The position numbers and the translations under genes are program-made. From assembly GCA_964591275.1 (NCBI GenBank), contig CAZQAE010000002.1:62001-126000 (forward strand): a stretch of DNA of 64,000 nucleotides, read 5' to 3'. Numbering within the stretch: the first letter of the stretch is position 1; every line of letters starts with the position of its first letter. This document shows positions 55,181 to 63,316 of this stretch, piece after piece. Under the pieces are notes generated by a model. That model saw only the letters and a list, made by a program, of their open reading frames with translations. It made no database searches and was not told the origin of the DNA. This DNA comes from G963674685 sp964591275. GTDB taxonomy: Bacteria > Lernaellota > Lernaellaia > JACKCT01.

Positions 55181-56007
55181 GCCTGCGCGACGATGACAAA
55201 ACCGATCCGGTGGAACTGGCGAGGCGCATTCGCGTTCACGCGCTTCGCATGGTGCATAGGGCAAATGCCAGCCACATTGGCGGGTGTTTGTCCATGGCGG
55301 ATCTTCTGGCGCACCTTAGCGCATGGCGCATGAACATGAACCCCAAACGTCCGGACGACCCCATGCGGGATCGCTTGATCGTCAGCAAAGGCCATAGCGC
55401 CGCCGGGATTTATGCGGCGCTGGCCGAGCGCGGGTTTTTCCCGCTAAAGACACTCGAAACATACGCTGAGAACGGATCCATTCTGGCGGGCCATGTATCG
55501 CATCATGCGCCGGGCGTCGAGTTTTCAACCGGATCGCTGGGACACGGTCTTTCCCTCGGCGCAGGGATTGCGCTGGCCGGAAAATCCGGCAGTAAAAATT
55601 TCGGTGCCTATGTTTTGCTCAGCGACGGCGAATGCGACGAAGGATCCGTCTGGGAGGCGGCGCTTTTCGCGGCGGCGAAGCGGCTCGACAACCTGACAGC
55701 CATCGTCGATTACAACAAGTTGCAAGGATTCGGGCGCATTGAGGACGTTCTGCCTCTGGAGCCATTTTGCGACAAGTGGACATCTTTCGGCTGGGCCGTA
55801 CGTGAAATCGACGGGCACGATCATGCCGTCATCGAAAAGACTTTGCGCGCGCTTCCCTTTGAGCTAGGCAAGCCCTCGGCGATCATCGCTCACACCGTCA
55901 AAGGCAAAGGCGTAAGCTTTATGGAAGACAAACTCGAGTGGCACTACCGCTCACCGGACGATGACCAACTCGCCCGGGCCCTTTCGGAACTGGGGGAATT
56001 GCCGTGA
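55177..56007 (+). CDS. Transketolase N-terminal subunit
   Basis: A 276-residue thiamine diphosphate-binding subunit. Markers: MVHRANASHIGGCLSMADLL (~25), SKGHSAAGIYA (~67), SLGHGLSLGAGIALA (~122) and the ThDP motif SDGECDEGSVWEA ... DYNK (~149-178). Bacterial split transketolases encoded in two genes often serve non-central pathways, including two-carbon transfer to nucleotide sugars. ATG 55177 lies within the formyltransferase stop (ATGA), and the stop overlaps GTG 56004, so it is coupled on both sides and belongs to the sugar operon. Confidence 0.92.
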   Translation: MSLRDDDKTDPVELARRIRVHALRMVHRANASHIGGCLSMADLLAHLSAWRMNMNPKRPDDPMRDRLIVSKGHSAAGIYAALAERGFFPLKTLETYAENGSILAGHVSHHAPGVEFSTGSLGHGLSLGAGIALAGKSGSKNFGAYVLLSDGECDEGSVWEAALFAAAKRLDNLTAIVDYNKLQGFGRIEDVLPLEPFCDKWTSFGWAVREIDGHDHAVIEKTLRALPFELGKPSAIIAHTVKGKGVSFMEDKLEWHYRSPDDDQLARALSELGELP

Positions 56008-56936
56008 GAGGCAGCTTTATCGAAACCCTTTGCGATCTTGCGCAATCAGATGAACGCATCTGGCTTCTCACGGGGGATTTGGGTTTTTCGGTCCTGGAGC
56101 CTTTTGCGGGGCGCTTCGGCGAACGATTTGTCAACGCGGGCGTCGCCGAACAAAACATGACGGGCGTCGCCGCAGGATTGGCGCACTCGGGCAAGATTGT
56201 GTTTACGTACTCCATCGCTAATTTCCCCACCTTGCGATGCCTCGAACAAATCCGAAATGATGTCTGTTACCACAAACTGAATGTGAACATCGTCGCCGTG
56301 GGCGGTGGTCTAGCCTACGGATCGCAGGGTTATACGCATCACGGCATCGAGGATCTGGCGATCATGCGCAACCTGCCGTACATGACGGTCATTGCGCCCG
56401 CTGATCGGCATGAAACAAAGGCCGCCGTACGCCTAATGGTTGAGAAGGACGGCCCATGTTATCTGCGCATTGGAAAATCCAAAGAACCCGATGTGCATAA
56501 CGGCGAGCCGAATATTCTATTCGGAAAAGCGATCCCGATGCGTGAGGGCCGGGATGCGTTGATCATCGCCACGGGCGTCGTCTTGGATCAAGGCATTAGG
56601 GCCGCGGACCTGTGCCGTGCCGAAGGAGTCGAAGTCGCCGTGTGGAGTTGCCCCTTCGTCGCGCCGATGGACGAAGAGGCCGTCGCGCGGGCGGCGCCGA
56701 AGTATAAAGTAATAATGACCGTGGAAGAGGCGCGGCCGACGGGCGGGCTCGGCGGCGCGGTCGCTGAGATCATTTCGCAACTTCCGGGCGACAGAGCACA
56801 GGTATTAAGAGTGGGCATTTGCGACGATGTCATTCACAACATCGGCGATAGGGATTACCTGCGCGACCGTTGCGGACTATCGGCGGAAAAACTGAAACAA
56901 ACGGTTATCGACGCGCTTGGAAAAATGACGGGGTAA
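56004..56936 (+). CDS. Transketolase C-terminal subunit
   Basis: A 310-residue partner of the upstream gene, starting at GTG 56004 inside its stop codon. It has the pyrimidine-binding domain (WLLTGDLGFSV; FVNAGVAEQNMTGVAAGLAH with the catalytic Glu near 50) and the transketolase C-terminal domain (ALIIATGVVLDQGIRAADL). Together the two would form a complete ThDP enzyme. In this context it may transfer a ketol group to a keto-sugar nucleotide to build a branched-chain sugar, or supply a pentulose or sedoheptulose precursor; the choice is open. Confidence 0.92.
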   Translation: MRGSFIETLCDLAQSDERIWLLTGDLGFSVLEPFAGRFGERFVNAGVAEQNMTGVAAGLAHSGKIVFTYSIANFPTLRCLEQIRNDVCYHKLNVNIVAVGGGLAYGSQGYTHHGIEDLAIMRNLPYMTVIAPADRHETKAAVRLMVEKDGPCYLRIGKSKEPDVHNGEPNILFGKAIPMREGRDALIIATGVVLDQGIRAADLCRAEGVEVAVWSCPFVAPMDEEAVARAAPKYKVIMTVEEARPTGGLGGAVAEIISQLPGDRAQVLRVGICDDVIHNIGDRDYLRDRCGLSAEKLKQTVIDALGKMTG

Positions 56937-56939
56937 AAA

Positions 56940-57125
56940 GTGGATTCCGGCAAAGTGAGCAAAACGGCCTGCAGCGCGTGCAGAATCATTAGCGATACGC
57001 GCAGCAAAATAAGCGAAGCGGAAAGCTTGTCGTGGGCAAAAAACAGCTTCGCTCCGTGGGGTCACAGCCTGATCGAGCAGGAATATTTCTGGACCGATTT
57101 GAAAGGGGTCGAAAGAAAATCATGA
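56940..57125 (+). CDS. Small ORF, possible translationally coupled gene
   Basis: GTG 56940 starts three bases after the transketolase stop and gives 61 residues; the TGA at 57123-57125 overlaps the next ATG by four bases, the same spacing pattern as the rest of the operon. The product has a CSAC pair near residue 11 and the segment SLIEQEYFWTDLKGVERK. ACGGGG just upstream could serve as a ribosome binding site. No family recognised; it may also be a degraded remnant read through only for coupling. Confidence 0.35.
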   Translation: MDSGKVSKTACSACRIISDTRSKISEAESLSWAKNSFAPWGHSLIEQEYFWTDLKGVERKS

Positions 57126-58351
57126 CACGCCCAAAATACTCCATCGCCTTGCCGACGCTCAACGGCGGCGAAACGCTGTCGGTTACATTGCCCGCCATGC
57201 TCCAAATCGATCGCGACGACGTCGAATGGGTCATCAGCAACAACCTGTCCGAAGACGACACGAAGGACGTCGTTCTGGGTTTTGACGACAAGCGCATCCG
57301 TTATGTCGAACCGCCCGAGAGATTGCATCACAGCCGGCATCTGGAATTCGCCTATACTAACGCCACAGGCCTGTGGCAAGGCCACATGGGCGACGACGAC
57401 ATCTTGTTTCCGTCGCGGTTCGACGTGCTCGACGAGGTGATGAAAAACACTGACGCCATGGTCATTCGAGGAGGCAACCTGCGCTATCACTGGCCGGAAT
57501 ACCCGGTCCCGGAGCAAGCCAACCACATCGACCCGTGCGCGTTCAACGGCGCGCTGTACGAGATGTCGGCGAGGGACTTTGTAACAAATCAGATCAACGA
57601 CATTATCATATACGGAGGCGCATCGTGGGCGGTGCACCGATCGATAATCGACAAAGTGCGCCATCGTTGCGGTCACTTCGTATCACCCAGAAACGTCGAA
57701 TTTTTCGCGATGCGCGCAGCGGCTGCGGCGTCGAACAAAATTGCCCTGCTAGGGTTGCCGATCTATGTTCTGGGGCGTCACAGCGGCAGCACGGGATCCC
57801 AGGCGTTATATCCGAAAAATGAAGCGACCCGAAACGACTGGGATTGGAAACTCGAGTTTCCGGAGCCCTGGCCGCACTGCCCGTTCAATTATCATGGATA
57901 TGCGCCGATCTCGCTGGATGCCGCCATGGGCGCGGCGCATCACTTCCCCGAAATCAAGGAGTATGTCGATCTGCGCTGGGATTTCTGGCTGCAAAGGGTC
58001 CACGCTGATATTGAGCGTTTGATTCGTGTGGGACGTCTGCCCGAAAATGCGCGGTCGTTCTTTGACGAGGGAATGGCGAAGCTGCCGGAGTTCGCGCGCC
58101 GGCAATGGGAACTGCGCAAATCGCCGGACAAGCTGGCCGAGTATAATCAAGCAATCGACTACAGGCCGCCGACTCCCGCGCCGCCTTTGCCGACCAGCGA
58201 CCCACAAAACAACCCGGGCACAACGGCGTATTTCGGCTGGCCTCGGTCGATCAACGGCGACGACGTCGGCGTCAGAGGAATCGTTGATGTTCCTCGCTGG
58301 GTCGAAAATACTTACGGCGGCTTTTTCGCATCACGCACGGTTCCGTTTTAG
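57122..58351 (+). CDS. Glycosyltransferase family 2-like protein
   Basis: A 409-residue GT-A enzyme. It begins TRPKYSIALPTLNGGETLSV, has WVISNNLSEDDTKDVV (~38) as the diphosphonucleotide strand and GHMGDDDILFPSRFD (~93) as the DXD motif. The second half (GAHHFPEIKEYVDLRWDFW-like helices, Pro-rich APPLPTSDPQNNPG) is less conserved. ATG 57122 is preferred over ATG 57032 because the GT fold starts directly after it and it overlaps the small ORF stop. It ends five bases before the convergent 504-residue gene. Likely adds one sugar residue to the repeat unit. Confidence 0.85.
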   Translation: MTRPKYSIALPTLNGGETLSVTLPAMLQIDRDDVEWVISNNLSEDDTKDVVLGFDDKRIRYVEPPERLHHSRHLEFAYTNATGLWQGHMGDDDILFPSRFDVLDEVMKNTDAMVIRGGNLRYHWPEYPVPEQANHIDPCAFNGALYEMSARDFVTNQINDIIIYGGASWAVHRSIIDKVRHRCGHFVSPRNVEFFAMRAAAAASNKIALLGLPIYVLGRHSGSTGSQALYPKNEATRNDWDWKLEFPEPWPHCPFNYHGYAPISLDAAMGAAHHFPEIKEYVDLRWDFWLQRVHADIERLIRVGRLPENARSFFDEGMAKLPEFARRQWELRKSPDKLAEYNQAIDYRPPTPAPPLPTSDPQNNPGTTAYFGWPRSINGDDVGVRGIVDVPRWVENTYGGFFASRTVPF

Positions 58352-58355
58352 CAGC

Positions 58356-59870
58356 CTATTCGCTGGGGTCTTCGAACTCGTAAATGCGGACGACCTCGAC
58401 ACCCGCTTTTTTCAACGGCCTGGCGCTTTTTAACAGCTTGGGCTCGTGGACGTCGCTGCTGAGCAAAACGGCGTCGGGTTTTTGCCCCAGCATTTCATTT
58501 TTACCCATAATACGAAGACCGTGGATGAATCGCCCGTGCGAGGCTTTGTTGTCGTCGACAATGCCGAGAATACGAACGCCTGATGTCTCGATGAATCCAT
58601 GGTCGATCCAGATCATCATCCGCGTGGTGTGCAAACCGGCGCCGTATATGGCGATGCGCTCTAAGCCACGGCCCGCCATGTGGTTGAACGATTCCTGAAT
58701 CAACCGGCGAAGGGCGCTGCGGTATTTGTCATCCATGCCTCCGTCGGTGAGAATCTTTTGATACAGTAGGTTGCGCTGCATTTCGCGGTATCGGTCGCCT
58801 AGGGCCCGATCGCCCAGTCGCAAAAACCTTTCGTATAACCGTTGCAATCGCGGAATTAAGACATCGACTCTTCTTGGGTCGATGCCGCTGTCAAACGCCC
58901 ATTGCTGGCGTTGCAGTTGGTCTTCGACTTCGGGCCAATTGCATGTTCGAGCGAGATACAAAAGGTGGCCGACCAACAGGGCCGCGTCGCATGCGCGTAG
59001 CTCCGACGGTTTCATTTGATTCCAGGGCTGAGCGTCAAGCAGCGCCGTCGTCTTATCGAAGATGGTGTGTTCGATCCGTTTTTTGACATCAGGCGAAAAT
59101 GCTCGCCCCGTTCGTTCTTCGAACAAAAGTATGCGGTCGAATAACTCGACGGCCAAGGCGTGAAGCAGCGCCAGCTGCGTGGATGGTTCATTATCCGATT
59201 CGCTTTCGTTATCGCGAATCAACTTGTCAACGCCCGTCAATCCGAAGTCGTCGCCTGATTCGAACGAGAAGGGATGATCTGTGAAATACATAGCCGTGTT
59301 CTGGTCGTATGCGAATCGCATGTCCGCCCGCGCGGCGCGCAGGAAATATTCCCAGTATTGACCGGGACTATAGTCGCTTAAAATCGGTCCGATAGTCATC
59401 GCGGCGCGGCGTTTGACGAGCGCCGACGATATCGGAATGAACGGCGCAGCCGTCAGCGCAAGATGGTAATCCTCAGCGCATTTGTTAAACGCGGCTGGCC
59501 TGCTTTTCTCATCGATAAAATCCGCCATTCCATAGACAATTTCGGCGTCGGAAGTTGTTCGAAAAACGGCGAGGCGATTATTGAAACTATCGGGTGCAAG
59601 AACATCGCCTGGCCTTAGCCATTGAATCAAATCGCCGGAAGACGCTTTCACAGCCGAGAGCGTGTAGTCGTCGAAATCGTCGGCATTTAATCGAAGGACT
59701 TCAAAAGGCACTTCCGCAAAATTCGGCAAAGGAGTGCCGGAAGGCGTAATCACTTCGAGCGGTTTAATACTTTGATCGTTGATCGAACGAAGAGTCAAAG
59801 CGGTGAGATCGCCGTTTGGCGACGGTAATAGGATGATGGTGATGGCGGTGGATTCTTTTTGCTTGTTCAA
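58356..59870 (-). CDS. Glycosyltransferase-like protein with degenerate active site and C-terminal module
   Basis: A 504-residue protein. The N-terminal ~110 residues follow the GT-A pattern (AITIILLPSPNGDLTALTLR; LRSINDQSIKPLEVITPSG; ASSGDLIQWLRPGDVLAPDS) but the DXD position reads LRPGD, so metal-dependent sugar transfer is doubtful. A long helical middle follows. The last ~100 residues are a clear copy of the island module: RIAIYGAGLHTTRMM, RILGIVDDNKASHG, PDAVLLSSDVHEPKLL, VEVVRIYEFE. It may be a non-catalytic partner or a transferase with altered chemistry. It converges with the upstream transferase, their stops five bases apart. Confidence 0.75.
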   Translation of the reverse strand: MNKQKESTAITIILLPSPNGDLTALTLRSINDQSIKPLEVITPSGTPLPNFAEVPFEVLRLNADDFDDYTLSAVKASSGDLIQWLRPGDVLAPDSFNNRLAVFRTTSDAEIVYGMADFIDEKSRPAAFNKCAEDYHLALTAAPFIPISSALVKRRAAMTIGPILSDYSPGQYWEYFLRAARADMRFAYDQNTAMYFTDHPFSFESGDDFGLTGVDKLIRDNESESDNEPSTQLALLHALAVELFDRILLFEERTGRAFSPDVKKRIEHTIFDKTTALLDAQPWNQMKPSELRACDAALLVGHLLYLARTCNWPEVEDQLQRQQWAFDSGIDPRRVDVLIPRLQRLYERFLRLGDRALGDRYREMQRNLLYQKILTDGGMDDKYRSALRRLIQESFNHMAGRGLERIAIYGAGLHTTRMMIWIDHGFIETSGVRILGIVDDNKASHGRFIHGLRIMGKNEMLGQKPDAVLLSSDVHEPKLLKSARPLKKAGVEVVRIYEFEDPSE

Positions 59871-60040
59871 AATATTTCCGCAACTTACCGATGATCTTGT
59901 TTATGAAACATGCGAACCTTATCTGTTGTCGCACCTGCCCGGTTGTGGGTTGCAGAAGATCATAAAACCGGCGACAAATCAAATAGATGACCAGTTGAAT
60001 TTATTCGACTACTATCGAGGAAGTGGTGATTCGCCACGAT

Positions 60041-61220
60041 AATTCAACGGCGAATCAGTGGGAAACGAAGGCGAGGACTATTTGAACGTTTGCGTTGTTA
60101 CCATCGGAACCTTTGTCGTTTTGCAAGCCGCAGCGTTTTTGCGTCAGATGGGCATCAAACCAAAAAGCGTCAACGTGTTTCATTACATTGTGACCGATCA
60201 ACTGATCGAGTCGGAGCGATGGTTGTGCCAAGTGTTCGGTTTCAATCACGCGGGCGATTTGGGCACGCAAAAAGATCTCGAACAATACGCCGAGGGTTTG
60301 TTCGACGGTGTTCGGGGCAATTGGCTCTGGCGCTTTCCGTCGCTGCGCAGGCGTTGGCGGGAAATGGGCAGGAAGCTGCTTGCGCCTATGGATCCCGAAA
60401 AGGTCGACATATTAATCTATCCCTATCATCCGCTTCCCATCGATGCGCTTTTGATCAACCTGTTTCCCAATGCGAAGGTTTTTTTCCTTTGTGAAGGTTT
60501 GCTGGTCGGCTTCAAACCTGACGTTCATTTGCCCAGGCCCTTTCGCTGGGCGGGGTTCGACAATCCTTTCGATTCTTCGAAGAATCGGCCGATCTGGTCC
60601 CTGGCCAGATTGCGTGACGCCATGGAAGCTTTCGGCGCGCCGGAAACTCTGGAGGACCGGCATTGGAATGAAACGCTGAGCAAGGTGACGGCGCACCCGG
60701 AGTTCGAGCAGGTTGCAAGGCGTTTGACATCGGATGAGATGGATGAAAAATTTTCGTGTCTGCTCCTGCAGCCCTTCGCCAACTGGGGCGGGCACATCGA
60801 TTATCCCACCGAGATGATCGCATGGGCGTCGATCATCAATCGCGAGCTGGCTTCGTCCGATGAGACGATGCTGGTCAAACCGCATCCCCGCGATCACCAG
60901 GGCAAGCTGGATCTTTTGAATCTGATGATTCTCGAACAATACCGAAACCGCGTTCGCTTTATGGGTTTCGATCCCGTAAGCACCTTGCCGGCGGAGGTGT
61001 TTTTTCGGCGGCTGCCGATCAAGCGCCTCATCGGTTTTTGTTCGAGCGCCTTGTTGACGGCGCCGGATGACATGGAGATCCGTATGTACAAAGGCGGCGC
61101 CTTGCCCGCCGCGCTCAATGACGAGATCGACAGATGCGCCAGTGCGGGCGGGATTGAGCCGATCGATCTGGCCTCAGCTCTTTGAAAGATCTCCGTGCAT
61201 TTTGTACGGACGAACAACGG
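60041..61220 (+). repeat. Inverted duplication, copy B
   Basis: Reverse-orientation counterpart of 43490-44680. Shared sequence begins at AATTCAACGG (60041), covers the polysialyltransferase-like gene and continues past its stop into GTGCATTTTGTACGGACGAA, which is the end of the module coding sequence on the other strand. The arms are separated by about 15.4 kb. Confidence 0.85.
60058..61185 (+). CDS. Polysialyltransferase-like glycosyltransferase, copy B
   Basis: A 375-residue protein from GTG 60058, about 85% identical to copy A at 43528-44730. It keeps LCEG (145-147), VKPHPRD (273-279) and FCSSALLTA (SS at 329-330), the motifs that place it with GT52/GT38 sialyl- and polysialyltransferases. 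A stop lies in frame just upstream (60040-60042) while homology to copy A already starts at the intervening FNGE, so copy B may have lost a few N-terminal codons. Substitutions are mostly conservative, which suggests both copies are under selection and may have different donor or acceptor preference. Confidence 0.7.
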   Translation: MGNEGEDYLNVCVVTIGTFVVLQAAAFLRQMGIKPKSVNVFHYIVTDQLIESERWLCQVFGFNHAGDLGTQKDLEQYAEGLFDGVRGNWLWRFPSLRRRWREMGRKLLAPMDPEKVDILIYPYHPLPIDALLINLFPNAKVFFLCEGLLVGFKPDVHLPRPFRWAGFDNPFDSSKNRPIWSLARLRDAMEAFGAPETLEDRHWNETLSKVTAHPEFEQVARRLTSDEMDEKFSCLLLQPFANWGGHIDYPTEMIAWASIINRELASSDETMLVKPHPRDHQGKLDLLNLMILEQYRNRVRFMGFDPVSTLPAEVFFRRLPIKRLIGFCSSALLTAPDDMEIRMYKGGALPAALNDEIDRCASAGGIEPIDLASAL

Positions 61221-61281
61221 CGACGCCCGCTTCCACTACCTGCGTTGCAACGGCAATCGTCCCATGTTCGCCTGGGCTATG
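61174..61281 (-). pseudogene. Remnant of a C-terminal module gene
   Basis: On the minus strand the sequence before the TGA at 61174-61176 reads SPGEHGTIAVATQVVEAGVA then VVRPYKMHGDLSKS. This matches the end of the module in the 565-residue radical SAM protein (SDRFEN ... GGIAVVRPYKMHKNHSKS). The upstream part is unrelated, so only the last ~35 codons survive. It shows that the duplicated block originally contained a convergent module gene as well as the transferase. Confidence 0.75.
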
Positions 61282-61309
61282 TGGGAGATTTCTGGGTGGC
61301 TTACCCGAC

Positions 61310-61459
61310 CTACTTCAACCCCATTATCTTATCGAAAACTGGCAATCCGTACCGTTTCCCTTCAAGCAGACAACCACGCTTTCTTCGTCTGATCCCTCCC
61401 CACTGCTTGAACGTGAAGGGCACACCCGCTCTATCGCACTGGTCCCTGATATCCCTCAC
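61310..61459 (-). pseudogene. Gp37/Gp68 (DUF5131) family gene, C-terminal fragment
   Basis: The frame ending at TAG 61312-61310 encodes VRDIRDQCDRAGVPFTFKQW, then GGIRRRKRGCLLEGKRYGLP and VFDKIMGLK. This is the conserved end of phage Gp37/Gp68-type DUF5131 proteins (RDQC-x-AGVPFFFKQWGG), which are often found with three-Cys-motif partner TcmP. The N-terminal four fifths are missing. No promoter or start remains. Confidence 0.75.
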
Positions 61460-61590
61460 CAAGAGACGGAAGATAAGCGCGTGGCTCCAGCCCGATAGAG
61501 GTTACAGCTTTTCGGTCCATAGCAGATCGTCTCAAACCGATACTTCTTATTGGACGGATTCCAATGATCCACGGTGATCTCGACCGGCAT
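61456..61590 (-). pseudogene. Small fragment fused to the DUF5131 remnant (YGPKSC motif)
   Basis: ATG 61590 opens 44 codons reading MPVEITVDHWNPSNKKYRFE, then TICYGPKSCNLYRAGATR and six unrelated residues to TGA. The YGPKSCxLYRAGATR segment resembles a short conserved hypothetical protein that I recall near mobile genes; the frame breaks exactly where the DUF5131 fragment starts, so a deletion has joined two gene remnants. Confidence 0.5.
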
Positions 61591-61640
61591 TCTACATCCC
61601 CAGATGAAAGGCAAGCATTTCGATTGGTATGTTCTGGAGT

Positions 61641-63248
61641 CTAACCAAGGCCAGGGTTGATGTAAGGGGTCAGGTCATCTTGATTTTTCCTTGATATCTT
61701 TTCCAACTGCTCCAAAATGACATCATCTTCTTCCTTGCTTTTCCAAACGCCGTCATTCTGAAATACGATTTCTTCGTAAATAATGAACAACTGTTCGGTG
61801 AGCCGTTTTCCTATGTCATCGTTTTTTTCCGACCTTTGTATATATTTATGGAATTTCTCGGGCATTTTGACGTAAAGGTTGAACCTTTCCCTCAGGGCGA
61901 TCAACTCGTCTTTCGTAATGTTTTCGAAACGCAGACTCGGTTCCTTGTCATCGAAAACCGCCTGCTTTTCCGAGCCGAAATTGTACTCATCGATCGCTTT
62001 TTTCCATAAATCGGTCCCGACAAGCGGATAGAAAAATACGGTGTTCGGGTATCGCACTTCGCTTTCCCTGTTTAGTTGAATGGTTTCCATGATTGTATCG
62101 CGGGTTTCGCCGGGGATGCCGAGCATGTTGAAAGCGGAGGTTCGGATGCCCGCCTCATTCAACAACCTGATGGCGCGGATGATTTCCTCTTTCGTTTCCC
62201 TCCTGCGAAGCACCTGCTTTCTCAAAGTTTCATTACCGGTTTCGATTCCTATGGAAACGCTGACGCAATTCATCTTTTTCAGCAGGGAAACCTTTTCCCC
62301 GGTAACGCTCTTCGCGTTTGCCATGCAGGTGAATGGTACGTTCACGTGCTCTCTGTAACTTTCGGCTAGCGCCTCAAAATAACTCAGCGGTTTCAAACAG
62401 AAGTCTTCATCGTGATATTTGAAGAAGTTCAACTCCCACTTTTTCACCAGATACTTCAGTTCGTCGATGATCCGATCGATACTGTACCTTCGTATATACT
62501 TTCCGCCCACCCCTTTATATAGCTCCATATATGCATGATTGATGCAGTAGGAGCATAAATTTGGGCAACCCCACTGAATCATGTGGTCCCCGCCGATGGT
62601 TACCTTGCCATCGAAGGGCTTCAGAAATTGACGTGAATCAAAGATCGACCAGTCGTAGTAAGGCAGACTGTCCAGTTCCTGAAAAAAGGGCCGAAGGGGG
62701 TTTGTTTGCGCGCGGCCATCAGATTTGCGAAATGCAAGATTTTTCAATGCGAACAGATCCGCACCCTTCTCGATACGATCGACGAAATCGATGATGAATT
62801 CGATGCCCTCGCCGCGACACACGTAGTCGATGTGTTCATCTTCGAGGAACACTTGCGGATCCATAGTGGCCGCCTTGTTTCCCCAGATGACCGGCACGTC
62901 GGACTTCCATTCCTTGACGTACTTCGAGGCCATCAGACCGATGGGCACCTCGTCCGAAAGCGCGGAAACACCAACCAGATCGGGTTTGAAATCATTCAGT
63001 TTTTCCGTGAGCGCCTTTTTGAAGTCGACTTTCTTTTTCCTGATGTCGTACCCGCTGAAATCGACCGGCTTGAATATCCTAATTTTGCTTCTCGTTTCCG
63101 AAATTCCCTCGAAACCGAAATCGATGAAAGTGGTGTCGAAAGCCTGAACCGCATGCCCCTTCTTTTTCAAAATCGCGGAAAGCAAAGACAAACTGATCGG
63201 CTTGAATCCGAAACTGTCCTTGTTCGGCCAGATGAACAATAATTTCAT
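61641..63248 (-). CDS. B12-binding radical SAM protein
   Basis: A 535-residue protein with an N-terminal cobalamin-binding domain (LLFIWPNKDSFGFKPISLSL; CRGEGIEFI at ~144) and a radical SAM domain with CPNLCSYC (C228, C232, C235), followed by SIGIETGNETLRKQVLRRR and NMLGIPGETRDTIMETIQL. It differs from the 565-residue protein at the left end of the island in lacking the C-terminal module and in a more helical tail (DELIALRERFNLYVKMPEKF). It probably modifies a sugar or lipid; class B enzymes of this kind methylate unactivated carbon or phosphorus. Alternatives such as a tRNA- or peptide-modifying enzyme cannot be excluded. Confidence 0.85.
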   Translation of the reverse strand: MKLLFIWPNKDSFGFKPISLSLLSAILKKKGHAVQAFDTTFIDFGFEGISETRSKIRIFKPVDFSGYDIRKKKVDFKKALTEKLNDFKPDLVGVSALSDEVPIGLMASKYVKEWKSDVPVIWGNKAATMDPQVFLEDEHIDYVCRGEGIEFIIDFVDRIEKGADLFALKNLAFRKSDGRAQTNPLRPFFQELDSLPYYDWSIFDSRQFLKPFDGKVTIGGDHMIQWGCPNLCSYCINHAYMELYKGVGGKYIRRYSIDRIIDELKYLVKKWELNFFKYHDEDFCLKPLSYFEALAESYREHVNVPFTCMANAKSVTGEKVSLLKKMNCVSVSIGIETGNETLRKQVLRRRETKEEIIRAIRLLNEAGIRTSAFNMLGIPGETRDTIMETIQLNRESEVRYPNTVFFYPLVGTDLWKKAIDEYNFGSEKQAVFDDKEPSLRFENITKDELIALRERFNLYVKMPEKFHKYIQRSEKNDDIGKRLTEQLFIIYEEIVFQNDGVWKSKEEDDVILEQLEKISRKNQDDLTPYINPGLG

Positions 63249-63316
63249 GAAAACTCTCCGAAATCCCTTTGGTTGCAGTTCAATGATTCAAGTTCCGACG
63301 TGCCGTCCACCGGTCT

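Noticed and set aside
59779..60042. 87-residue plus-strand frame just before copy B
   Set aside because: It begins as the antisense of the 504-residue gene; the free tail has no recognisable domain and ends at the stop preceding copy B.
61067..61577. Two plus-strand frames after copy B
   Set aside because: They overlap remnants that read sensibly only on the minus strand.
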